Source: Jeongeupia naejangsanensis (lineage in GTDB: Bacteria; Pseudomonadota; Gammaproteobacteria; Burkholderiales; Chitinibacteraceae). From it: a stretch of DNA of 64,000 nucleotides. The stretch is taken from the NCBI RefSeq assembly GCF_016865585.1, contig NZ_JAESND010000012.1, positions 1 through 64,000 of the forward strand, written 5' to 3'. Each line of letters starts with the position of its first letter. Positions within the stretch are counted from its first letter, which is position 1. Below the pieces are notes generated by a model that worked only from the letters and a program-made list of their open reading frames with translations, did no database searches and was not told where the DNA came from. The translations under genes were made by a program, and so were the position numbers. This document shows positions 55,584-64,000 of this stretch, in pieces.

Positions 55584-56006
55584 ATGGATACGCTCGATAT
55601 CGGCGAAGTGATCCGGCACTCGGGCCTGCCGGCCTCGACGCTGCGCTACTACGAAGAAAAGGGGCTGATCCGCCCGACCGGACGCCGCGGCCTGCGGCGT
55701 CTGTATCACCCGGATGTGCTGCAACGGCTGGCGCTGATCGCGCTCGGCCGCACCGCCGGTTTCTCGCTCGACGACATCGCCGGCATGTTCGGTCCGGACG
55801 GCCAGCCGCAGATCGACCGGCAGCAACTGCTCGCCCGGGCCGACGAACTCGAACGCACGATCCGGCGGCTCAGCGCATTGCGCGACGGACTGCAGCACGC
55901 GGCGCACTGCCCGGCTCCGAACCACATGGCCTGCCCGACGTTCCGGAAGCTGCTGCAGACCGCCGGCACTGCGCCGCGCCACCCGCGGCAGCCGGGCAAG
56001 CCCTGA
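55584..56006 (+). CDS. MerR-family transcriptional regulator
   Basis: A 140-aa regulator: N-terminal winged helix (IGEVIRHSGLPASTLRYYEE, then GLIRPTGRRGLRRLY), a dimerisation coiled coil (~residues 75-110) and a C-terminal cysteine motif HCPAPNHMACPTF that may bind metal or sense redox. ATG 55584 with GAGG upstream. It is divergent from the DUF2938 gene and probably controls it through the dyad between them. The inducer is unknown. Confidence 0.88.
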   Translation: MDTLDIGEVIRHSGLPASTLRYYEEKGLIRPTGRRGLRRLYHPDVLQRLALIALGRTAGFSLDDIAGMFGPDGQPQIDRQQLLARADELERTIRRLSALRDGLQHAAHCPAPNHMACPTFRKLLQTAGTAPRHPRQPGKP

Positions 56007-56074
56007 ACGCGGCCGCCCCGTACTGCCGCATGCCGGTGCAATCCGGAATACGCCGTACACCGACTACCGGAACG

Positions 56075-56125
56075 GTGAGCGGATTTCCGCACACGCACGG
56101 GCTGTCATGGCGGAATGCCGCACAT
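56075..56125 (+). promoter_or_regulatory. Two tandem DctD-like activator sites upstream of dctA
   Basis: Site 1 GTGAGCGGATTTCCGCACAC (56075-56094) closely resembles the rhizobial DctD site (TGTGCGGAAATCCGCACA). Site 2 ATGGCGGAATGCCGCACAT (56107-56125) shares the GCGG...CCGC arms. Centres are about 31 bp apart, three helix turns, 75-115 bp upstream of the -24 element. Confidence 0.75.
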
Positions 56126-56189
56126 GGCCGCATCGGCACGATCCGGCACAAACCCTGATAAATCAATGTACTGACTCCAGAACGGCTTC

Positions 56190-56205
56190 TGGCACGGCGC
56201 TTGCA
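56190..56205 (+). promoter_or_regulatory. Sigma-54 promoter of dctA
   Basis: TGGCAC, five bases, TTGCA: a perfect -24/-12 element, about 90 bp before the dctA start. It implies control by RpoN and DctD. Confidence 0.9.
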
Positions 56206-56294
56206 CTGTAACGAGGCAAGCCGTAGCCCGCGCAGCACCACTACGCGGCGCCACGAATCGGAACCGGCGATCCGTCGCCCCAGGAGTCGTGATC

Positions 56295-57608
56295 ATGAAA
56301 CAGCCTTTCTACAAGGTGCTTTACGTGCAGGTGCTGGTCGCCATCGTCGCCGGCGTGCTGCTCGGCTACTTCGACCCCGGCCTCGGTGCCGCGCTCAAGC
56401 CGCTCGGTGACGGCTTCATCAAGCTGGTGAAGATGATCATCGCGCCGGTGATCTTCGTCACCGTGGTCCACGGCATCGCCGGCATGCAGGACATGAAGAA
56501 GGTCGGCCGCGTCGGCGGCAAGGCGCTGCTGTACTTCGAGGTCGTGTCGACGTTCGCGCTGGTCATCGGCCTGATCGTTTCGCACGTCTTGCAGCCGGGC
56601 GCCGGCTTCAACGCCGACGTCGCCCACCTCGACGCCAGCGCCGTCGCCGGCTACGCCGCCAAGGCGCACGGCAACAGCACCGTCGATTTCATCATGCACA
56701 TCATCCCGGGCACCGTCGCCGGCGCCTTCGCAGACGGCGAGATCCTCCAGGTGCTGCTGCTGGCGATCCTGTTCGGCTTCGGCCTCTCCCGACTTGGCGA
56801 GCGCGGCCAGCAGTTGCTAGAACTGAACGACAAGATCTCGCAGGTGCTGTTCTCGGTCGTCAACATGATCATGAAGCTCGCCCCGATCGGTGCCTTCGGC
56901 GCGATGGCGTTCACGATCGGCAAGTACGGCGTCGCGTCGCTGATCCCGATGGCCAAGCTGATGGGCGCGTTCTACCTGACCTGCGGCCTCTTCATCGTGC
57001 TGGTGCTCGGCAGCATCGCCCGCACCTGCGGCTTCTCGGTGCTCAGGCTGATCGTCTACATCAGGGAAGAACTGCTGATCGTGCTCGGCACCAGCTCGTC
57101 GGAAAGCGCGCTACCGCGTCTGATGGACAAGCTCACCAAGCTCGGCTGCTCGAAGTCGGTCGTCGGCCTCGTCGTACCGACCGGCTACTCGTTCAACCTC
57201 GACGGCACCAACATCTACATGACGATGGCGGCGCTGTTCATCGCCCAGGCGACCAATACCGACCTGACCTTGAGCCAGCAACTGATGATCCTTGCCGTGG
57301 CGATGCTGACGTCGAAGGGCGCCAGCGGCGTCACCGGTGCCGGCTTCATCACGCTGGCATCGACGCTGGCGGTGGTGCCGAGCATCCCGATCGCCGGCAT
57401 GGCGCTGATCCTCGGCATCGACCGCTTCATGAGCGAAGCGCGCGCACTGACCAACTTCATCGGCAACGCCGTCGCCACCGTCGTCGTGTCGCGCTGGGAA
57501 AACGAGCTCGATACCGCACAGCTGAACCGTGTGCTCGGGGGCGGCAAGACCGAAGCCGAAATCAGCGTTGCACCGGTCGCCCCGCAGCTCGGCCTCGACC
57601 GCGCCTGA
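56295..57608 (+). CDS. dctA: C4-dicarboxylate:cation symporter DctA
   Basis: Inner-membrane uptake system for succinate, fumarate and malate, of the glutamate-transporter fold (DAACS). The 437-aa product has eight helices and two hairpins with the signatures [37 protein letters not shown] (serine-rich hairpin), [19 protein letters not shown] and [19 protein letters not shown] 56295 lies 8 bp after CAGGAG; a GTG at 56289 is in frame. Regulated by DctB/DctD through the sites just upstream. Confidence 0.97.
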   Translation: MKQPFYKVLYVQVLVAIVAGVLLGYFDPGLGAALKPLGDGFIKLVKMIIAPVIFVTVVHGIAGMQDMKKVGRVGGKALLYFEVVSTFALVIGLIVSHVLQPGAGFNADVAHLDASAVAGYAAKAHGNSTVDFIMHIIPGTVAGAFADGEILQVLLLAILFGFGLSRLGERGQQLLELNDKISQVLFSVVNMIMKLAPIGAFGAMAFTIGKYGVASLIPMAKLMGAFYLTCGLFIVLVLGSIARTCGFSVLRLIVYIREELLIVLGTSSSESALPRLMDKLTKLGCSKSVVGLVVPTGYSFNLDGTNIYMTMAALFIAQATNTDLTLSQQLMILAVAMLTSKGASGVTGAGFITLASTLAVVPSIPIAGMALILGIDRFMSEARALTNFIGNAVATVVVSRWENELDTAQLNRVLGGGKTEAEISVAPVAPQLGLDRA

Positions 57609-57914
57609 TCAGAACCGTTTTTCCTCTCTTTGCCCGGCCCCGGCCGGGTTTTTTTTCGCCCGCGACACCGGGGCCTCGAAGGTGCCGGCGGCAATCGCGT
57701 CGATGTCGCTGGCGGCGATGCCGAGATCACCCAGCTGGTAGCCCGACATGCCGCGCAACTCGGCCAGCTGACTGGCCAGCCGGCGCCGCTGCCGCCAGCG
57801 TTGCCACCATCCCGTGCGCTTCATGGCTGCTGTTCCGTGTCCGCCGATCAGCCCATCATCGGCCTCGCGCACCGGGCGCGACGGCCAGACTAAACTCAGT
57901 TCCTGCCAGCCCAT
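57609..57914 (-). CDS. DUF1127 (YjiS-like) small basic protein
   Basis: Ends in the DUF1127 domain (LASQLAELRGMSGYQLGDLG followed by ASDIDAIAAGTFEAP), an arginine-rich small domain linked in other bacteria to phosphate, RNA-turnover or sigma-factor responses. Start is uncertain: ATG 57914 (GAGGGTGG upstream) gives 101 aa; ATG 57824 gives 71 aa, starting MKRTGWWQRWRQRRR. Its last codons overlap the hairpin and T-run that terminate the convergent dctA. Confidence 0.75.
   Translation of the reverse strand: MGWQELSLVWPSRPVREADDGLIGGHGTAAMKRTGWWQRWRQRRRLASQLAELRGMSGYQLGDLGIAASDIDAIAAGTFEAPVSRAKKNPAGAGQREEKRF
57633..57656 (+). terminator. Terminator of dctA, inside the DUF1127 gene's 3' end
   Basis: CCCGGCC and GGCCGGG pair around CC, followed by eight T. 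The antisense strand encodes the Lys-Lys-Asn-Pro-Ala part of the DUF1127 protein. Confidence 0.8.
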
Positions 57915-58042
57915 CTTGTCCACCCTCGGGTCTTCGTTCACGATGGAAACAGGATATGGCGCAGCGGCGGCGGCCTGAATGCAGGTCCATTCGAAATGAC
58001 CCCGCCGTACTTTGCATCCATCGGTTTTCGGCAAGGCACACC

Positions 58043-58519
58043 ATGAATTCATCGTTTCAGCTCGACAGCATGGACTGGAAGATCGTCGACGCGCTGCAGC
58101 ACGACGCGCGCCAGAGCCTGTCGGCGCTCGGCAAGCGCATCGGCCTGTCGCAACCGGCGATCAGCGAACGCATCCGCAAGCTCGAGGATGCTGGCGTCAT
58201 CGAGGGCTACGGCGCCCGGCTCAATCTGCAGAAGCTCGGCTACGGCCTGCAGGCGATGATCCGCCTGCGCAGCGACCACGCGCGGCTGCCGCAGGCGCTG
58301 AAGCAGTGCGAGGCAATGCCCGAGGTGCTCGAGGTGCTCCGGATCACCGGCGAGGACTGCCTGCTGATCCGCTGCGTGATCCCGCGCCCGGAAGCGCTGC
58401 AGACCGTCGTCGATGCACTGGCGGCACACGGCAACCTGACCACCTCGCTGGTGCTGTCGACGCCGATCGCCCGCCCGGTGGCGCGGCTCGACACCGCCGA
58501 GCCCTCGGCGCGGCAATGA
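58043..58519 (+). CDS. Lrp/AsnC-family transcriptional regulator
   Basis: A 158-aa regulator with an N-terminal helix-turn-helix ([20 protein letters not shown], then [20 protein letters not shown]) and a C-terminal RAM ligand domain (~residues 65-145). Members sense amino acids. ATG 58043 begins the family sequence; upstream codons are unsupported. Its stop touches an ATG in the hemC frame, but hemC probably starts later from its own promoter. Confidence 0.92.
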   Translation: MNSSFQLDSMDWKIVDALQHDARQSLSALGKRIGLSQPAISERIRKLEDAGVIEGYGARLNLQKLGYGLQAMIRLRSDHARLPQALKQCEAMPEVLEVLRITGEDCLLIRCVIPRPEALQTVVDALAAHGNLTTSLVLSTPIARPVARLDTAEPSARQ

Positions 58520-58554
58520 TAGAATCGGCATATCGAACCTCTGTGAGCACCGCC

Positions 58555-59514
58555 GTGTCCGCCCCCACCCGTCTCGTCATCGCCACCCGAGAAAGCCCGC
58601 TTGCCCTGTGGCAGGCCCGGCACATCCAGGCCCGGCTCGCCGCGCTGCTGCCCGGTACCGAGATCGACCTGCTGGGGATGACGACCAAGGGCGACCAGAT
58701 CCTCGACAAGACGCTGAACAAGGTCGGCGGCAAGGGTCTGTTCGTCAAGGAACTCGAGGAAGCGCTGCTCGACGGCCGCGCCGATCTGGCCGTGCATTCG
58801 ATGAAGGACGTCCCGATGATGCTGCCCGAAGGCTTCGCCATCGCCGCCATCACCGAACGCGAAGACCCGCGCGATGCCTTCGTCTCCACGACCTACGCCA
58901 GCCTCGACGCGATGCCCGAAGGCGCCGTCGTCGGTACGGCCAGCCTGCGCCGCGAAGCGCAGCTGCGCGCCCGCTACCCGCAACTCGTGTTCAAGCCGGT
59001 GCGCGGCAACGTCGGCACCCGGCTGGCCAAGCTCGATGCCGGCGAGTTCGACGCGCTGATCCTTGCCGCCGCCGGACTCAAGCGCCTCGGCTTCGCCGAC
59101 CGCATCCGCACCGAACTGAGCGCCGACATCAGCCTGCCCGCACCGGGCCAGGGTGCGCTCGGCATCGAAATCCGCGCCGACCGCGACGACCTGAAAGCGC
59201 TGCTCGCGCCGCTGAACCATGCAGCGACCGCCGCCTGCGTCACCGCCGAACGCACGCTGTCGCGCCGGCTGAACGGTTCGTGCCAGCTGCCGCTGGCGGC
59301 GTTCGCCGAGGACGAGGACGGTTTCCTGCGGCTGCGCGGCCTCGTGGCGATGCCCGACGGCAGCCACAGCGTCTACGCCGAATCCAACGGCACCCGCGCC
59401 GCCGCCGACGGCCTCGGCCGTCAGGTTGCCGATCTTTTGATGTGCGAAGGCGCGAACGACATCCTGAAAGCACTCGAACATGGCGCGCCCGATCACGGGA
59501 CGTCCGGCCATTAA
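58555..59514 (+). CDS. hemC: Porphobilinogen deaminase (hydroxymethylbilane synthase)
   Basis: Joins four porphobilinogen units to hydroxymethylbilane in tetrapyrrole synthesis. The 319-aa product shows [42 protein letters not shown], the [10 protein letters not shown] block and the dipyrromethane-binding cysteine in [12 protein letters not shown]. Start uncertain: GTG 58555 gives the usual length; GTG 58543 and ATG 58516 are in frame, but a -10-like TAGAAT (58520-58525) overlaps the latter. First gene of hemCDXY; hemD overlaps by 35 bp. Confidence 0.97.
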   Translation: MSAPTRLVIATRESPLALWQARHIQARLAALLPGTEIDLLGMTTKGDQILDKTLNKVGGKGLFVKELEEALLDGRADLAVHSMKDVPMMLPEGFAIAAITEREDPRDAFVSTTYASLDAMPEGAVVGTASLRREAQLRARYPQLVFKPVRGNVGTRLAKLDAGEFDALILAAAGLKRLGFADRIRTELSADISLPAPGQGALGIEIRADRDDLKALLAPLNHAATAACVTAERTLSRRLNGSCQLPLAAFAEDEDGFLRLRGLVAMPDGSHSVYAESNGTRAAADGLGRQVADLLMCEGANDILKALEHGAPDHGTSGH

Positions 59515-60298
59515 GCAGCACCGTTCCGCGCCGCCGGCTTCGCTGGCCGGTCGCCGCATCTGGGTCACCCGGCCGCAGGCGCAGGCCGGCACGCTCGCGA
59601 CGCTGATCGAAGCGCAGGGCGGTATCGCCGTGCGCCAGCCGTTGCTCGACATCATTCCACCGGCCGATCCGGCCCCGTTTGCCACGGCACTGGCGGCGCT
59701 CGACGGCTTCGACCTCGTGGTCTTCGTCAGTCCGACCGCGCTCGACCTGACGTTCGCGCAGCTCGGCCGCGACTGGCCGGCCACGGTACCGGTCGCCGTC
59801 GTCGGCCCCGGCAGCGCTGCGCGCGCGCTCGAACTCGGCGCCACCACGGTGATTTCGCCGCCGCTGCAACACGACAGCGAAGGCCTGCTGCGCGAAGCCG
59901 CCATGCACGATCTCGCCGGCCGGCGCGTGCTGCTGGTGCGCGGTGAAAGCGGCCGCGACGTGCTGCCCGAAGCGCTCGCCGCGCGGGGTGCGACGCTGAC
60001 CATGGTCTCGGCCTACCGGCGCCGGCCGCCAGACCTGGACGACGCCGGCCTGACCCGCCTGCTCGACGCCGGCATCGACGCTGCGGTGATCAGCAGCTCC
60101 GAAGCCGCCGGCGTGCTGTTCACGCTGGCTGGAGGCGCTGCGCGCGAGCGGCTACAATCGCTGCTGTATTTCGCGCCGCATCCGCGCATCGTCGCCGCAC
60201 TGCACGCGCACGGCGCGGCACGCGTCGAAACCTGTGCCACCGGCGACGCCGGAACCGTTGACTCGCTCTGCCACTATTTCGCGGACCCGCAGCCATGA
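59480..60298 (+). CDS. hemD: Uroporphyrinogen-III synthase
   Basis: Closes and inverts the D-ring of hydroxymethylbilane to give uroporphyrinogen III. The 272-aa product is weakly conserved, as usual for Hem[21 protein letters not shown] at the start, [47 protein letters not shown] and [11 protein letters not shown]. It starts with ATG 59480 inside hemC and ends over the hemX start (ATGA). Confidence 0.93.
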   Translation: MARPITGRPAIKQHRSAPPASLAGRRIWVTRPQAQAGTLATLIEAQGGIAVRQPLLDIIPPADPAPFATALAALDGFDLVVFVSPTALDLTFAQLGRDWPATVPVAVVGPGSAARALELGATTVISPPLQHDSEGLLREAAMHDLAGRRVLLVRGESGRDVLPEALAARGATLTMVSAYRRRPPDLDDAGLTRLLDAGIDAAVISSSEAAGVLFTLAGGAARERLQSLLYFAPHPRIVAALHAHGAARVETCATGDAGTVDSLCHYFADPQP

Positions 60299-61332
60299 CC
60301 CAAGAACAAGATTCGCTTCCTTCCGCGCTGACCGCGCCCCGCCGCCGCCTGCCGCATTTTTCACCGGCGATGGCCGTCGCCGTCGTCGCGCTCGTCGCTG
60401 CCGGCGGTGTCTGGCTGTACCAGCAGCACGCGATGGAAACGCTGCGCCTGCAGGTCAGCCGCGAACTCGCCCACGGCCAGCAGCAGCTGCGCAGCACGCA
60501 GGAGCGCGAAACCCAGGCACAGCTGCGCAGCCAGGCGCTCGAACGCGAGCTGGCGCTGGTGTCGGCCCGGCAGAACGAAACGCAAAGCCAGCAGGCTGCG
60601 CTGTCGTCGATGTACGAAGCGCTGACCCGCAACGAAACGCAGCGCGTACTCGCCGAGACCGAACAGACGCTGGCCTTCGCCAGCCAGCAGCTGCAGCTCG
60701 CCGGCAACGTCGACGCCGCGCTGGTCGGCCTGAATGCGATCGACCAGAAGCTCGCCGCGCTGAACCGTCCGGAGCTGATTGCGCTGCGCAAGAGCATCAA
60801 CCACGACATCGACCAGCTGAAAACCCAGCCCTATCTCGACGTCGTCGGCATCGCCGCTCGGCTCGACACGCTGGTGGCCGGCATCGACACACTGCCGCTG
60901 GCCATCGACGGCAACCGCGATCCGAAGAACAAGGCGGCCCCGGCAGCGCCGCAGAACGCGCTGCAGCGGTTCGGCGGCGAGCTGTGGCACGAATTCCGCC
61001 AGCTGATCCAGATCCGCCGGATCGACAAGCCCGATGCGATGCTGCTGACACCGAACGAAGCCTTCTTCCTGCGCGAGAACATCAAGCTGCGCCTGCTCGA
61101 TGCGCGCACCGCGCTACTGATGCGCAATGAAACGGCCTTCCGCGCCGACCTCAAGGCAACCAACGACTACCTGAAGCAGTATTTCGACACCACCGCGATG
61201 GCCACGCGCAACACCATCGCCGCGCTCGACGTGCTGTCGCGCGAAACGCTGTCGCTGAAGCTGCCCGATCTGTCCGCCAGCCTGACCGCCGTCCGGCAGA
61301 GCCGGCTCGCCACCGAGAGGGCCAAGCCGTGA
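60295..61332 (+). CDS. hemX: HemX-like membrane protein of the hem operon
   Basis: A 345-aa single-pass inner-membrane protein: cytoplasmic N-terminus, one membrane segment (~residues 24-42, AVAVVALVAAGGVWLYQQ), a coiled coil (~45-110, rich in Gln and Glu) and a periplasmic helical domain. It is named as a uroporphyrin C-methyltransferase in many genomes but lacks the SAM-methyltransferase fold; a scaffold role with HemY is more likely. Overlaps hemD and hemY by 4 bp each. Confidence 0.9.
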   Translation: MTQEQDSLPSALTAPRRRLPHFSPAMAVAVVALVAAGGVWLYQQHAMETLRLQVSRELAHGQQQLRSTQERETQAQLRSQALERELALVSARQNETQSQQAALSSMYEALTRNETQRVLAETEQTLAFASQQLQLAGNVDAALVGLNAIDQKLAALNRPELIALRKSINHDIDQLKTQPYLDVVGIAARLDTLVAGIDTLPLAIDGNRDPKNKAAPAAPQNALQRFGGELWHEFRQLIQIRRIDKPDAMLLTPNEAFFLRENIKLRLLDARTALLMRNETAFRADLKATNDYLKQYFDTTAMATRNTIAALDVLSRETLSLKLPDLSASLTAVRQSRLATERAKP

Positions 61333-62525
61333 GAGCACTTCTTTGGTTGATCGCGCTGTTCGCGCTCGCGGTCGGGCTGACGCTGTTCGCACAGTTCAAT
61401 ACCGGCTATGCGCTGCTGTTCGTCCCGCCATGGCGGATCGAGATTTCGCTCAACGTCTTCATCGTCGGCATCCTCGTCCTGGTTGCCGCGCTCTACCTAC
61501 TCGCCCGGGTGGTCGCCGAACTCGGCGGCCTGCCGGATCGCGTCAAGGCCTACCGGCTGCGCAAGGCGCGTGATGCGTCGGTCCAGCTCGAACGCGACGC
61601 CCGCATCGCCTTTTTCGAAGGCCGCTACCAGCGCGCCGAACGACTGGCCGGCGAGGCGTTCACCGCCAGCCGCGAAACCGAAGCCTTTGCCGTCAACGGC
61701 ATCCTGGCCGCGCGGGCCGCGCACCTGATGCGCGACTTCGCCAAGCGTGACCAGTATTTCGTCCGGCTGCGCGAGCGACTCGGTCCGCGCCATCTGGCGC
61801 TGGCCATGACGATGGCCGAGCTTTACCTCGACGAGCGCCGCAATCAGGATGCCGAACTGGCGCTGGCCGAAGCCCGCAGCATTTCGCCGAAGCTGACCGC
61901 GATGCTCAAGCTCGAACTGCGCTTGCGCCAGCGTGAAGACAACGCCGATGCGATCGTCAAGCTGGTCGACCAGCTGGCCAAGAGCGACGCGCTCGACGCC
62001 GGCCAGGCACAGGCGATCCGCTTGCAGGCGTACCAGAACGTGCTGCACCGGCAACCGAAGACACCGCGTGAACTGCGCGACTGGTGGAACAAACTGCCGG
62101 CGATCGATCGCTGCGCACCGACCCTGGTCGCCGCGCTTGCCGATGCCTATGCCGCGCAGGGCGAGCCGGCCGCCGCACGCGACGCCATCGAAGCGGCGCT
62201 GGCGCAGAACTGGTCGAGCGAACTGGCCGAACGCTACGGCACCCTCGGTCTGGAGGGCGACGCGCTGGCCTCGCAATTGCAGCAGGCCGAAAACTGGCTC
62301 AAGCAGCATCCGAACGATCCGCAACTGCTGCTGACCCTCGGTCGGCTGTGCACGGCGCGTGCCTTGTGGGGCAAGGCGCAGACCTACTTCGAAGCAAGCA
62401 TTGCCGTGGCGCCGAGCGCGCTGGCGCATACCGAGCTGGCGGCGCTGCTCGAACGGCTCGACCGCCCCGACGAGGCCAACCGCCACTACCGTGCCAGCCT
62501 GGCACTGGCGGTACCGGTGCGCTGA
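61329..62525 (+). CDS. hemY: HemY-like TPR membrane protein of the hem operon
   Basis: A 398-aa protein with two N-terminal membrane segments (~residues 3-20 and ~38-62), the HemY_N block (FNTGYALLFVPPWRIEISLN) and C-terminal tetratricopeptide repeats (AENWLKQHPNDPQLLLTLGR). This is the proteobacterial HemY, not the Bacillus protoporphyrinogen oxidase of the same name; it is thought to scaffold haem enzymes. GTG 61329 overlaps the hemX stop. A terminator follows. Confidence 0.93.
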   Translation: MRALLWLIALFALAVGLTLFAQFNTGYALLFVPPWRIEISLNVFIVGILVLVAALYLLARVVAELGGLPDRVKAYRLRKARDASVQLERDARIAFFEGRYQRAERLAGEAFTASRETEAFAVNGILAARAAHLMRDFAKRDQYFVRLRERLGPRHLALAMTMAELYLDERRNQDAELALAEARSISPKLTAMLKLELRLRQREDNADAIVKLVDQLAKSDALDAGQAQAIRLQAYQNVLHRQPKTPRELRDWWNKLPAIDRCAPTLVAALADAYAAQGEPAAARDAIEAALAQNWSSELAERYGTLGLEGDALASQLQQAENWLKQHPNDPQLLLTLGRLCTARALWGKAQTYFEASIAVAPSALAHTELAALLERLDRPDEANRHYRASLALAVPVR

Positions 62526-62548
62526 GCTGCCGGTCCTGCGCCCATGAC

Positions 62549-62573
62549 AAAGCCCTCCTTGCGGAGGGCTTTT
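62549..62573 (+). terminator. Terminator after hemY
   Basis: AAGCCCTCC and GGAGGGCTT pair around TTGC, followed by TTTT. Confidence 0.88.
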
Positions 62574-62868
62574 CAGTTCTAGAACGACGTCAGCCCGGCG
62601 TACCGCGCTTTACTGGCTTCCCGTTGCCCGGCGTCCCTTGCGGTTGCGCCGGTGCGCAGCAGATCCATGAAAACGCCGCATCGTCACGATGCCGAGTCAA
62701 AAAGTCCTTCGAACGTCCGTTTCGGGCAGGTTCGGCCTGCCCGGGCGTTTGTGGTGGTTTCATCGCCCCGATCTCCACTTTGGAGTTCCTGTGGACGGTT
62801 GGAGGGCCGCGTTGCTTGATCGGTTCGCACGTTCGTCGCCCGGCCACCGGCATGGCGACGGCCGGCAG
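62574..62868. other. 295-bp gap between hemY and sixA, with an orphan hairpin
   Basis: No gene was recognised. The one structure seen is a hairpin CGGGCAGG (62723-62730) / CCTGCCCG (62736-62743) around TTCGG, followed by GGCGTTT, which resembles a weak plus-strand terminator with no gene directly before it. Short ORFs here lack ribosome sites. Confidence 0.4.
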
Positions 62869-63339
62869 TCAGCCCAGCAGTTCGGGGCTCATCGCCGTGC
62901 GCAGCACGTAGTCACCACCGCCACCGCCACGGCGCCGCAACTCGATCCATACCAGTCCGCCCTTCTTCAGCGCCATGTCCTGTTCGCGGCCGGTCAGCAG
63001 CAGCGCGGCGACCGCGCCGAGCGTCGGCTGATGGCCGACCAGCACCACGACGGCGTCGTCGCCCTGCGGCCAGCCGGCTGCCTCGAGGTAATGCGCCACC
63101 TGACCGTTGGCCGGATCGAGCAGCTCACTGGTCTCGACGTCGATGCCCAGCGTTTTCGCCGTTTCCTGCGCCCGTTTGGCCGGGCTGGCGATGACGCGGA
63201 CACGCTGGCCGGCCAGATAGACCTTCAGCCATGCGGCAACCTTCTGCGCCTGCTTGCGGCCCTTGGGCGTCAGCGCCCGCGCCAGATCGTCACCGCCTTC
63301 TTCGGCGTCGGCGTGGCGCCACAGAATCAGCTGTTCCAT
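62869..63339 (-). CDS. sixA: Phosphohistidine phosphatase SixA
   Basis: Histidine phosphatase of 156 aa that removes phosphate from histidine residues (ArcB HPt domain or the nitrogen PTS in E. coli). The catalytic motif LILWRHADAE is at the N-terminus, with RVIASPAKRAQETA and the second His in VLVGHQPTLG. Start ATG 63339. It lies behind ppk1 on the same strand, a pairing common in Neisseriales and suggesting a phosphate-related role. Confidence 0.92.
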   Translation of the reverse strand: MEQLILWRHADAEEGGDDLARALTPKGRKQAQKVAAWLKVYLAGQRVRVIASPAKRAQETAKTLGIDVETSELLDPANGQVAHYLEAAGWPQGDDAVVVLVGHQPTLGAVAALLLTGREQDMALKKGGLVWIELRRRGGGGGDYVLRTAMSPELLG

Positions 63340-63416
63340 TTCATACGTCCTCGGTCAGATGCACATCCCGCGGCAGCTGGCCCGCCACGGGATGGGGGCG
63401 CCGCCCCGGTGTGCCG

Positions 63417-64000
63417 TCAGGTGCGCTGCTTGGCACCGAGTTCGGCCAGCAGGCTGGCTTGCGCGTTGCGGCGCTTGCCGCTGCGCGCGCTCTTGCGCCG
63501 GTAGCGGCCGTCGGACAGCATTTCCCAGGCTTGGGCATTGTCGACCAGATAGGGACGCAGGCTTTCGCGGATGACCCGGCGCTTGACCTTGGGCGCGAGC
63601 ACCGGGAAAGCGATCTCGATCCGGCGGAACAGGTTGCGGCCCATCCAGTCGGCGCTCGACAGGTACACGTCTTCGGCGCCGTCGTTGTAGAAGTAGAACA
63701 CCCGGTGGTGCTCGAGGAAACGGCCGATGATCGAGCGCACCTTGATGTTTTCGGACAGGCCCGGCATGCCCGGGCGCAGCGCGCAGACGCCGCGCACGAT
63801 CAGGTGGATCGTCACGCCGGCCTGGCTGGCCTCGTACAGTTTCTCGATCACCGTCGGTTCGAGCAGCGCGTTCATCTTGGCGATCACCACGGCCTTGCGG
63901 CCGGCGCGGGCGTTGAGGATCTCGCGGTCCAGCGCCTTGATGATGTTGGGCTGCAGGGTGAACGGTGCCTGCCACAGGCGCAGGTGGTTGCCTGCAAGGC
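63417..64000 (-). CDS. ppk1: Polyphosphate kinase 1, C-terminal part (5' end outside window)
   Basis: PPK1 makes inorganic polyphosphate from ATP. About 194 C-terminal residues are visible: IIKALDREILNARAGRKA, IAKMNALLEPTVIEKLYEAS, GVTIHLIVRGVCALRPGMPG and SADWMGRNLFRRIEIAFPV, all from the C-terminal PLD-like domains with active-site residues. The frame is open to the window edge. The stop (63417) is followed by a basic tail ending in AKQRT and then sixA. Confidence 0.96.
   Translation of the reverse strand, partial: LAGNHLRLWQAPFTLQPNIIKALDREILNARAGRKAVVIAKMNALLEPTVIEKLYEASQAGVTIHLIVRGVCALRPGMPGLSENIKVRSIIGRFLEHHRVFYFYNDGAEDVYLSSADWMGRNLFRRIEIAFPVLAPKVKRRVIRESLRPYLVDNAQAWEMLSDGRYRRKSARSGKRRNAQASLLAELGAKQRT

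Noticed and set aside
58516-58554. hemC start at ATG 58516 overlapping the Lrp/AsnC stop
   Set aside because: A -10-like TAGAAT covers this position and the extra residues are unlike HemC; GTG 58555 gives the family length. The choice is not certain.
62590-62853. 87-aa minus-strand ORF between hemY and sixA
   Set aside because: No ribosome site, Pro/Gly/Arg-rich shadow-like composition.

Overview
The window is a GC-rich (roughly mid-60s % by eye) chromosomal segment from a betaproteobacterium. The mix of genes (a full Pel exopolysaccharide operon, hemCDXY, a polA / LOG / DUF2782 / thrB cluster, ThrB of the aminoglycoside-phosphotransferase-like type, class III NrdD/NrdG, phosphoketolase) fits Neisseriales, probably Chitinibacteraceae or Chromobacteriaceae. 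That placement is inference. Almost every gene is housekeeping or common accessory; no phage, insertion sequence or CRISPR array was seen.

Layout. 1-617: 3' end of pyruvate kinase. 771-12948: complete, tightly overlapping pelABCDEFG. 13011-17040: RstA/RstB two-component pair, an Asr-like Lys/Ala repeat protein with a good RstA-box match in front, and a YdgD-like secreted trypsin-fold protease. 17285-19607: proA (behind a structured leader), nadD, rsfS. 19797-22488: cysD, a YciI-like gene, cysN. 22542-24945: a lower-GC module on the minus strand (type IV pilin with a sigma-54 promoter, plus an O-oligosaccharyltransferase/ligase) beside a tRNA-Thr. 25123-29192: flavin oxidoreductase and katG, with an OxyR-type operator and an 18-codon small ORF ahead of katG. 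29193-33944: SulP transporter, then an anaerobic ribonucleotide reductase locus in which the glycyl-radical domain is a separate small gene, controlled by NrdR boxes and DnaA-like 9-mers. 34140-36592: quinone oxidoreductase, YqiA-like esterase, Dyp peroxidase. 36667-38331: LTA-synthase/sulfatase-family membrane enzyme. 38431-38630: two tRNA-Lys genes. 38805-44250: glyoxalase I, Na+/H+ antiporter, phosphoketolase, inositol-phosphatase-family enzyme. 44296-48351 (minus): frameshifted VOC gene, FAD-linked dehydrogenase, thrB, DUF2782, LOG. 48425-51220: polA. 51361-57608: a VOC protein coupled to dctB-dctD, a DUF2938/MerR divergent pair, and dctA with a sigma-54 promoter and two DctD-like sites. 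57609-62525: DUF1127 protein, Lrp/AsnC regulator, hemC-hemD-hemX-hemY. 62869-64000: sixA and the 3' part of ppk1.

Several blocks form working units: Pel synthesis and export with a c-di-GMP receptor (PelD); an acid-stress set whose regulator and predicted targets are contiguous; C4-dicarboxylate sensing (DctBD) and uptake (DctA); sulfate activation (CysDN); haem synthesis. The points most worth a second look are the OxyR-controlled small ORF ahead of katG, the split NrdD, the rstAB-asr-ydgD island, and the unassigned structured leader of proA. All assignments come from reading the sequence; no database search was run.
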